From: DALYDP01 sp964541635
GTDB taxonomy: Bacteria > Patescibacteriota > Gracilibacteria > Peribacterales > Peribacteraceae
DNA length: 11,964 nucleotides
Direction: 5' to 3'
Assembly: GCA_964541635.1 (NCBI GenBank)
Contig: CAZIQM010000036.1
Coordinates: 1 to 11,964, forward strand
Shown here: piece by piece, positions 1 through 5,455 of the stretch
How the letters are laid out: each line of letters begins with the position of its first letter
Position numbering within the stretch: position 1 is the stretch's first letter
The notes under the pieces: model-generated
The model's database searches: none
Seen by the model: only the letters and a program-made list of their open reading frames with translations
Told to the model about the DNA's origin: nothing
Position numbers and translations under genes: made by a program

Positions 1-1158
1 GAAGCGGCCGATGCCGTGCTCCATGTGCACCACGTAGTCGCCCGGCGAGAGCGACGTAAGGAAATCGAGCGCGAGCTTCTGCACCGACTTCTCGCGCCCG
101 GCCTTCTTGAGCGTGAAGATCTCGCGGTCGGTGAGGAGCGCGCAGAAGAGGTCGGGGTTCTGGATCGAGTGCGGGAGGAGGTCGCCCTCGTCGGCGGCGA
201 CCATGGTAACGGCGCCCGGACGGCGGTCCTTGTGGATGAACGACACGGCCTCTTCCTTGAAAATGGCTTCCAGCTCAGTGGAACGGCGCGTCACGATCGA
301 CAGGCTCCAGCCCTGCTGCAGCTTGTCCTTGAGATCGTTGAGGAAGTCCGTGAGGGTGTAGAACTTGAGGACCGAGAGGTAGCGGAGGTGGGCGTGGTTC
401 TTCTGCGACTCCGGGAACGACGTGTAACGCAGCGTGGCGCCGTCCTTCGGAGCCTCGGCGTCATCCTGGTCATCGAGGACCAAGAGCGCGTCCTGGGGGA
501 ACTGGCGGCCAAGGGGACGGGTCTCCCCGTAGGTCACGGGGATGAGCGTGAGCGTCTCGACATGCTTCTCGCCGTGATGGATTTTTTCGACGACGTCGAA
601 ACTGAAATCGACGCGCGCGACCTGTGTCGATTGGATCGGGAAAATATCGAGTCGGTCGCCGGTGCGGCGGTACTCGCCGGGGGACAACTGTTCGAAGTCC
701 GCGTGCTCGTACCCGAGCTCGATCAATTGCTCGACGAACGCCGTGAAGTTCATTTCGTCGCCCGTGTTCACGGCGACGGCGCGGTCCAGAAGCTCGTCGT
801 ACAGCGGAAATTCGATGTTCCACAGGTGGCGCGGGATCAGGAACACGCGCGAATCGTCGCCGCCCATGAACCGCAGGTACTGCTGCAGGCTCGCCATCGA
901 GAGTTCCGTCTCGCCTTCGGGGAACGCCTCGGCCTCGCACTCGAAAAAGCGGAGCCAGTGGCGGATCGTTTCGACCGACGCGTCGTCTTCCGCCACGAGC
1001 AGCGTGGGCTTCGGCGCGGAGAACCCGCAGATGTGCGCGAGCAGCAACGCCTTCGCCGTCTCGTTGCCCGCGCCCGAGATCGTCAGGGCACGGTCTTTCT
1101 CCAAGAGCGTGGAAAGCTCTCGGTGCGTGTCCTTCCCGATCAGGAGGGACGGCAACAT
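1..1158 (-). CDS. mfd: Mfd transcription-repair coupling factor, N-terminal part (gene runs off the left edge)
   Basis: Mfd displaces RNA polymerase stalled at DNA lesions and recruits UvrA. I translated 386 codons from ATG at 1158; an in-frame TGA lies 18 nt upstream of it. Visible parts are a UvrB-like domain with a degenerate Walker A region (SGAGNETAK, about residues 29-37), the conserved block RRTGDRLDIFPI (164-175), and, at the window edge, GDYVVHMEHGIGRF (373-386), the signature opening of the RNA-polymerase-interacting domain. The translocase motor would lie outside the window. In E. coli Mfd the equivalent HGVGRY block lies roughly 100 residues further in, so the N-terminal UvrB-like and linker region is compact here. 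No Shine-Dalgarno sequence precedes the start. The gene follows dnaN on the same strand with a 130-bp gap and a candidate promoter of its own. Confidence 0.93.
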   Translation of the reverse strand, partial: MLPSLLIGKDTHRELSTLLEKDRALTISGAGNETAKALLLAHICGFSAPKPTLLVAEDDASVETIRHWLRFFECEAEAFPEGETELSMASLQQYLRFMGGDDSRVFLIPRHLWNIEFPLYDELLDRAVAVNTGDEMNFTAFVEQLIELGYEHADFEQLSPGEYRRTGDRLDIFPIQSTQVARVDFSFDVVEKIHHGEKHVETLTLIPVTYGETRPLGRQFPQDALLVLDDQDDAEAPKDGATLRYTSFPESQKNHAHLRYLSVLKFYTLTDFLNDLKDKLQQGWSLSIVTRRSTELEAIFKEEAVSFIHKDRRPGAVTMVAADEGDLLPHSIQNPDLFCALLTDREIFTLKKAGREKSVQKLALDFLTSLSPGDYVVHMEHGIGRF

Positions 1159-1203
1159 GTTAGAAAAACAGGGTCATTGAGTCACACGAACAAGGGCTGC
1201 GTC

Positions 1204-1225
1204 CGCCGTAGCCTGAGCGAAGGCG
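1204..1225. repeat. Short imperfect palindrome, REP-like element
   Basis: CGCC (1204-1207) pairs with GGCG (1222-1225) around an interior with T-A and GC/GC pairs, two mismatches and a CTGA loop. The arrangement CCGCCGTAGC-loop-GCGAAGGCG closely resembles a short dispersed palindrome that I recall from many CPR/Parcubacteria genomes. Only one copy is seen in this window, in the predicted mfd leader. Naming it a dispersed repeat relies on memory of the family, not on copies seen here. Confidence 0.4.
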
Positions 1226-1256
1226 AATCGCGATCCTCTCCGGTATCTATGTTCTT

Positions 1257-1284
1257 ATTTTACGCCGATTGGGCCAAAACTCAA
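1257..1284 (-). promoter_or_regulatory. Candidate sigma70-type promoter of mfd
   Basis: Reading the minus strand, TTGAGT (1279-1284) is followed after 16 bp by TAAAAT (1257-1262). The -35 lies immediately past the dnaN stop codon. It would give a leader of about 90 nt that carries the palindromic element at 1204-1225. Prediction by inspection only. Confidence 0.4.
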
Positions 1285-1288
1285 GATC

Positions 1289-2428
1289 TCAGTCCTGCAT
1301 GCGCAGCGGCATGATCAGGTGCAGGAAGCCCGTCGTGTTGGGCAATTTGAAGACCGCCGGGTGCATGCCGTCGACGACCTGCAATTCGACGTTCGCGTCG
1401 TTGATGTGCGAGAGGAAATCGAGGAGGTAGCTGGAGCTGAGCGCGATCTTCGTCTCCCCGCCCGTGGTCTCGGCCGTGACGGTCGCTTCGTCCTTCCCGA
1501 GCGGCGTCTGCGGCGTGCGGATCTGGAGGTCGGCGGCGGACAACGCGAACGTGAGGTTGTTGTTCACCTCCTTCGCGAAGTAGTGCATGCGGCGCACGGC
1601 CGTCGTGAGTTCGTGCGTGGCGATGACCGAGCGCACGGACGTGTCCTTCGGGATGATCTGCTTGTAGTCGGGGAACTTGCCTTCGATGAGGCGCGACAGG
1701 AACCGCGTCGATCCCACCTGCAGCTCCACCTGCTGCTGCGACAGCGTCACCTGCACCGTAGGGACTTCGTCGATTTTCTCGTCGTTTCCCGGCTTCTTCG
1801 CCTTCTGTCCGGACACCGCGGCTTTCACTTCCTCGAGGACCTTCACCGGGATGATGCACGCGATGTCGTCCTGCACGCTCGTTTGCACGATGCACTCCGA
1901 GAGCCGGTAGCTGTCCGTGCCGACGAGGATCAGCTTGCCGCCCTCGGTGCGCACCGAAACGCCGGACAGCACGGGGCGCAGGCTCGTGCGCGCGCACGTG
2001 AACGTCACGAGGTGCAGCGCTTCCAAGAGGTCGTGCGCGTTCACCGCGAACGAGATCTTCTTTTCCACGGGGGCGATCGTCGGGTACTCGCTGGCGAGTT
2101 CGCCCGACAGGTTCGTTTTGCTGTGCTTGCTCGTGCACTTCAATTGCGTCCCTTCCACCGTTTCAAGCACGACTTCCGTGTCGGACGTGTACTGCGCGAA
2201 GTTGAGGATCGCTTTCGCGGGCACGGTGATCGATCCTTCGTTTTCGATGGTCGCCTCGAAACTCGTGACGATGGAAATTTCCAAATCGGTCGCGCTCACG
2301 GTGCAACGTTTCCCTTCCGCTTGCAGGAGGACGTTTCCCAAGATCGGGAGCGCCTGCTGTCCGCTGATCGCGCGGCTCACGAGCTGCAACGCTTGGAGGA
2401 GTGATGCCGTGTTGCAGGAAAATTTCAT
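1289..2428 (-). CDS. dnaN: DNA polymerase III beta subunit (sliding clamp)
   Basis: DnaN forms the ring that tethers the replicative polymerase to DNA and is a docking site for repair proteins. The 379-residue product has the normal length and three-domain pattern. It begins MKFSCNTASLLQALQLVSRA, contains GNVLLQAEG, LPVLSGV-like (LRPVLSGVSV) and the domain-III region ending LIMPLRMQD, the equivalent of the MPMRL tail that lines the client-binding pocket. The reading frame stays open 72 codons further upstream, but that extension is low-complexity, unlike any DnaN, and would run through the predicted promoter, so ATG at 2428 is chosen. No Shine-Dalgarno sequence is visible. The gene is transcribed away from the putative origin and is followed by mfd. 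dnaA, its usual upstream partner, is absent from the window. Confidence 0.97.
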   Translation of the reverse strand: MKFSCNTASLLQALQLVSRAISGQQALPILGNVLLQAEGKRCTVSATDLEISIVTSFEATIENEGSITVPAKAILNFAQYTSDTEVVLETVEGTQLKCTSKHSKTNLSGELASEYPTIAPVEKKISFAVNAHDLLEALHLVTFTCARTSLRPVLSGVSVRTEGGKLILVGTDSYRLSECIVQTSVQDDIACIIPVKVLEEVKAAVSGQKAKKPGNDEKIDEVPTVQVTLSQQQVELQVGSTRFLSRLIEGKFPDYKQIIPKDTSVRSVIATHELTTAVRRMHYFAKEVNNNLTFALSAADLQIRTPQTPLGKDEATVTAETTGGETKIALSSSYLLDFLSHINDANVELQVVDGMHPAVFKLPNTTGFLHLIMPLRMQD

Positions 2429-2456
2429 GGGATGGAAAAATGAAGAGAGGGAGAAG

Positions 2457-2465
2457 AGTATAACA
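2457..2465 (-). promoter_or_regulatory. Extended -10 promoter of dnaN
   Basis: The minus strand reads TGTTATACT: a -10 hexamer TATACT with the TG dinucleotide of an extended -10. No good -35 hexamer lies 16-18 bp upstream. The start site would be near 2450, leaving about 20 nt before the ATG. The octamer GTTATACT also forms the -10 region of the flippase promoter at 6917-6924. Confidence 0.5.
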
Positions 2466-2483
2466 TTAATTTTTTTGCAATAT
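2459..2483. other. AT-rich tract, candidate DNA unwinding element
   Basis: This 25-bp tract contains only three G or C bases, in a region that is otherwise GC-rich. It lies between dnaN and the cluster of DnaA-box-like sites, where an origin's unwinding element is expected. It also contains the dnaN -10 element, so its AT-richness may partly be a promoter property. The assignment is inference. Confidence 0.4.
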
Positions 2484-2532
2484 CCGTCATCTTCATACGC
2501 TCCTCCCTCTTCTCCACGCTTCGGGTGAAACG

Positions 2533-2811
2533 TGTGGAAGACCGGAGCCGGAAAACCCGAGAAACGACGATTCTCTAAAAAAAGAAAAGGACCGGCTACA
2601 TCGTGTGTGTGGGATGGGTGTGGATAACCCGTGGATATCCACATGGCCGTGGCTTGCAGATGCCAAAACAGTATTTTTCGTTATCTGTAAGCCAAGAAAG
2701 CAAACTTGTCGTGCATAACTCCTGGCCCCGTGTGGAGGGAGGTTTTCCACGATCTCCACATAGGCTGTGGATAACTTTTTTGCACAGTGCCGCATTCGCC
2801 CGTTCTCCACA
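2533..2811. other. oriC: Putative replication origin (oriC) with a DnaA-box cluster
   Basis: Two perfect DnaA boxes (TTATCCACA on the minus strand) lie at 2619-2627 and 2766-2774. One-mismatch sites to TTATNCACA lie at 2635-2643 (ATATCCACA), 2710-2718 (TTATGCACG, minus), 2778-2786 (TTTTGCACA) and 2803-2811 (TTCTCCACA). The core CCACA/TGTGG occurs eight times between 2533 and 2811, against roughly 0.5 expected in random sequence of this length. A perfect palindrome GTGGATATCCAC lies at 2631-2642. The stretch 2429-2837 holds no convincing gene; the open frames across it are low-complexity. Position directly upstream of dnaN, where origins usually lie, and the neighbouring AT-rich patch support the call. 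GC skew was not calculated. Confidence 0.7.
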
Positions 2812-2837
2812 TATCGTCCCCGATCGGCGATTCCGAC

Positions 2838-3246
2838 TCACATATCGCGGCGCATTTCGATTTCATGCTCGCGGTAGCCGCACTTTTCGTAGAACGGTTT
2901 GTTCGCCGGAGTGCACGCGAGAATGCATTTGTAACAGCCGGCGTTTTTCGCTTCGAGCGTCGCGTGCTCCACGAGCCTCTTCCCGATGCCGAGTCCTTGG
3001 GACGCNNNNNNNNNNGCGTCCGCCGCCGTGAAGGAACTTCGTTTCGACGACGAGCGACGCGCTGCCGACGACGCGGTCCCCTTCGAGCGCGACGTACGTG
3101 CGCGTGCCCTCCTCTTTCCGGACCCGAAGGATCTCGCGTGCCTTCGTGACGTCGAGATCGACGACCGAAAGATGTCCGAGCACGTCCAGGAAGTGCTGGT
3201 CCAGGAGGTTGTCGGTCAGTTCTTTGATTTCCACTGTATGCGGCAT
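2838..3246 (-). CDS. GNA1-type glucosamine-6-phosphate N-acetyltransferase (GNAT fold), interrupted by an assembly gap
   Basis: The N-terminal part, MPHTVEIKELTDNLLDQH through ETKFLHGGGR (residues 1-77), and the C-terminal part, QGLGIGKRL, NAGCYKCIL and PANKPFYEKCGY up to the TGA at 2838, together match the GNA1 family closely (yeast Gna1 has QGQGLGKLL, YGCYKIIL and NVKFYEKCGF). GNA1 transfers acetyl from acetyl-CoA to glucosamine-6-phosphate for UDP-GlcNAc synthesis. QGLGIG is the acetyl-CoA pyrophosphate loop. With the 10 N counted literally the halves are out of frame; both halves end on codon boundaries, so the true gap must be a multiple of three. An alternative ATG at 3282 overlaps the upstream stop as ATGA and adds 12 residues; I prefer 3246 because family members begin near here. 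The exact substrate is uncertain within the GNAT superfamily. Confidence 0.8.
3006..3015. other. Assembly gap (10 N)
   Basis: Ten undetermined bases lie inside the acetyltransferase gene. The length is probably a placeholder: alignment by eye to yeast Gna1 suggests about 11 missing residues (about 33 nt). The flanks GGACGC and GCGTCC are perfect inverted repeats, so a hairpin may have blocked sequencing or joining. Confidence 0.95.
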
Positions 3247-3278
3247 GGCGAAAACGTAGCATGCCGCCGCCCTTCCTG

Positions 3279-4103
3279 TCATAAAGGAATTTCCACCGTT
3301 CCCTCCTCCATCGTCATCCGCAGGGGGATGCCAAGATCTTCGTATCGCGCGATCACGTCTTCGTCGGGCAGGCCGTAGGAGTTTTCCTTCGCGACCGACG
3401 CGACGGCCACAGACGGACGCACCGCCAGGAGGAAGCCCGTGGAGCTCGAGGTGCGGCTCCCGTGGTGCGCGACTTTCAGGACGTCGGCCGAGACGTCGAC
3501 GCCCGCTTCGAGCATCGCGAGCTCTTCTTTTTTCTCCATGTCGCCCGTGAGCAGCACGCTCTTCCCGCCGGGCGCCGTCACGCGCAGCGCGACCGAGTCG
3601 TCGTTCACGTTCTTCATCGGCACGCCGAACGAGGTCGCGGGCGGCCAGAGCACGTCGACCGAGAGCGGTCCCACCGCGAGGTCGTCGTCCGGGTCCGCCA
3701 CGACGATGCGGCTCCCCTCTCCTTGCAGCAGCGTGAGGAATTCCTCGTAGCGCGGGTTCGCGTAATCCACCCCGGTCATGAGCACCGCGGCCACGCGGTA
3801 GCGGCGCAGTAACTCGGGGAAGCTCTGCAGGTGGTCCATGTGCGGGTGGCTCAGCACGAGCAGGTCGATCGTCCGGTCGAAGAACGGCATCGTCTCCCCC
3901 AGCGCCGAGAGCACCGTGCCGTCCGGTCCGCCGTCCACGAGGATTTGGTAGCCGCCCTGCTGCACGAGTACGGCGTCGCCTTGCCCGACGTCGAACGCGA
4001 AGAAGGTCGCCCCGAGCGTCCACCGGATGATTTCGATCCAGAGGGCCGCGAACAGGACGGCGAGGAGCGCCACGCAGACGATGAACGTACGCACGCCGCG
4101 CAT
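3279..4103 (-). CDS. Membrane-anchored ComEC/Rec2-type metallo-beta-lactamase-fold hydrolase
   Basis: The product is 274 residues. It has an N-terminal hydrophobic segment (about 7-26) that probably anchors it with the catalytic domain outside the cytoplasmic membrane, then a complete ComEC C-terminal-type hydrolase domain: FDVGQGDA (37-44), ILVDGGP (54-60), the metal motif SHPHMDH (85-91), NDDSVALR (167-174), TGDME (186-190) and AHHGS (212-216). All expected metal-binding His/Asp residues are present, so it should be active. In full ComEC this domain is fused to the DNA-uptake channel and thought to degrade the non-transported strand; here the channel is absent. It follows the FN3 protein gene by 65 bp with no evident terminator and ends 32 bp before the preferred start of the acetyltransferase gene (or overlaps it by ATGA). 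No Shine-Dalgarno sequence is seen. The substrate could be DNA or another phosphodiester. Confidence 0.88.
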   Translation of the reverse strand: MRGVRTFIVCVALLAVLFAALWIEIIRWTLGATFFAFDVGQGDAVLVQQGGYQILVDGGPDGTVLSALGETMPFFDRTIDLLVLSHPHMDHLQSFPELLRRYRVAAVLMTGVDYANPRYEEFLTLLQGEGSRIVVADPDDDLAVGPLSVDVLWPPATSFGVPMKNVNDDSVALRVTAPGGKSVLLTGDMEKKEELAMLEAGVDVSADVLKVAHHGSRTSSSTGFLLAVRPSVAVASVAKENSYGLPDEDVIARYEDLGIPLRMTMEEGTVEIPL

Positions 4104-4168
4104 GGTAAAAGGTTCAAACGACCCCCGGTGGACGCATCCGCCGTCGAATCGGTGGTTTAGGGCTGCTA

Positions 4169-5398
4169 TCAGGCCTTCGCGACGTTCTTCTTACGGGTGA
4201 AACGCATGCCCGTCGCCGCGCCGCTGAGGGCCACGACCATCGCGATGCCGAGACCGGAGCTCGGGAGCGAGCCGGGTTTCGTGCCCGGGACGGTCGGCTT
4301 CGGCGTCGTCGGCTTCGAGGAGGAAGACGCGCCCGTCGGCTTGCTCGCCGAGGACGACTGCGCGGACGTTCCGTCGAGCGACGCCGTCTGCGACACGCCA
4401 CGCGAGACCGCTCCGTCTCCTCCGACGACGCGGACGAGGACGGTGAGCTGCTTGGCCGCGACGTTCGGGATCGTGACGCCCTTCGCGTCCTTGTTCATGC
4501 GCACCGCCACGCCGTACGTGCGGCCGCCGTTCGTGCTCTGTTGGACCTGCAGTTCCTTGATCGTGGCCGAGGGAAGGGTCCACGTCGCCACGACGTCCTT
4601 TCCGTTCACCGCGAGCTTCAGGTTCTGCACTTCCGGCACCGAGAGGTCCGTGAGGAGACCCGTGAAGAGGAGGGGCGCGGTGCCCTGTTCCTGCGGGACG
4701 AGATCGCCCGAGGGCGTCTTGCCCGCGATCGATCCGTGCACCATCACCTGGTACACGCGGCCCGGGATTTGCGCGGCGGTGTCGAGCACTGCGTAGGGGC
4801 CGTCCAGGCGGTAGCGGACGACCTGCAACGGCACGCCGCTGCCGCTTTTGATGATGAACGCGGCGTCCTTATATTGCTCGGGAATCGAGAGCGGGTGCGT
4901 GAACGCGAGGACCACGCCGGTCGAACTCGTCGACACGGCCGTGAGGAGCTGCAGGGTGTCGGATTGCATCGCCACCGTCGGCGACGGCGGGAAATCGGCG
5001 ACGGTCGCGCTGACGGGCGTCGGCGCGGAGCCGGACGGGGTCAGTTCGAGGGTCGCTTCCTCCACGAAGAACGGGCTCTCGACGCCGCCCTGGCCCACGG
5101 CGAGGACTGACACGTAGAGCGTCGACACCGGCGGCACGCTCGAGAGCGTGTGTTCCGTCGCGGTTCCGTCGGCGTCCTCGTAGTCGTCGAACACGCCTCC
5201 CTGTTCCATGATCGAGGTGTGGCTGTAGAAGATGCGGTACTTCTGCACGTCGCCGTCCGCGGCGTTCCACGACACCACCACTTTGCCGTCGCGGAGCTCC
5301 GCGCGGATGCCCGTGACGTTCGACACCTCCTGCGCGAAGACCGCGAGGGGGAGAAGCGCCGCGAGCGCGGCGACCGAGAGACGCTGGGAAACCGTCAT
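4169..5398 (-). CDS. Secreted surface protein with fibronectin type III and Ig-like domains and a sortase-like C-terminal tail
   Basis: The product is 409 residues. Residues 1-22 form a signal peptide with likely cleavage after VFA (22). An FN3 domain follows (about 27-118, with VSWN and KYRIFYSH hallmarks), then a beta-rich Ig-like region (about 134-250), a second FN3-like domain (about 254-341) and a Ser/Pro/Thr/Lys linker (342-377). The C-terminus reads LPSSG (378-382), a hydrophobic stretch (383-398) and a basic end with RKK. That tripartite layout is the form of a sortase cell-wall sorting signal or, at least, a C-terminal membrane anchor. An ATG 33 nt upstream lies upstream of the predicted transcription start and is rejected. 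The role is probably structural or adhesive at the cell surface; no catalytic motif is seen. It is the likely first gene of a cluster with the hydrolase and acetyltransferase. Confidence 0.82.
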   Translation of the reverse strand: MTVSQRLSVAALAALLPLAVFAQEVSNVTGIRAELRDGKVVVSWNAADGDVQKYRIFYSHTSIMEQGGVFDDYEDADGTATEHTLSSVPPVSTLYVSVLAVGQGGVESPFFVEEATLELTPSGSAPTPVSATVADFPPSPTVAMQSDTLQLLTAVSTSSTGVVLAFTHPLSIPEQYKDAAFIIKSGSGVPLQVVRYRLDGPYAVLDTAAQIPGRVYQVMVHGSIAGKTPSGDLVPQEQGTAPLLFTGLLTDLSVPEVQNLKLAVNGKDVVATWTLPSATIKELQVQQSTNGGRTYGVAVRMNKDAKGVTIPNVAAKQLTVLVRVVGGDGAVSRGVSQTASLDGTSAQSSSASKPTGASSSSKPTTPKPTVPGTKPGSLPSSGLGIAMVVALSGAATGMRFTRKKNVAKA

Positions 5399-5421
5399 AG
5401 GGTGTGTGTGAATTTCTCCCC

Positions 5422-5450
5422 ATTGTACCATTTCGGGCCGTTTTTCGCAA
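5422..5450 (-). promoter_or_regulatory. Sigma70-type promoter of the FN3 protein gene
   Basis: The minus strand has TTGCGA (5445-5450), a 17-bp spacer and TACAAT (5422-5427). Transcription would begin near 5415, only about 17 nt before the ATG at 5398. The GGGGAG that could pass for a ribosome binding site lies at 5416-5421, at or upstream of the predicted start site, so it is probably not in the mRNA. The promoter sits in the gap after the flippase stop codon. Confidence 0.6.
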
Positions 5451-5455
5451 TCCCT

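Noticed and set aside
16..1314. Long plus-strand open frame of 432 codons
   Set aside because: It is the antisense shadow of mfd: the minus strand encodes recognisable Mfd motifs, while this frame is Arg/Glu/Val-rich with no recognisable domain.
2429..2644. 72-codon N-terminal extension of dnaN
   Set aside because: It would pass through the extended -10 element and DnaA-box region, and it resembles no DnaN N-terminus.
2603..3031. Open frames across the origin-like region on both strands
   Set aside because: Low-complexity translations that cross DnaA boxes and the assembly gap; no conserved motif.
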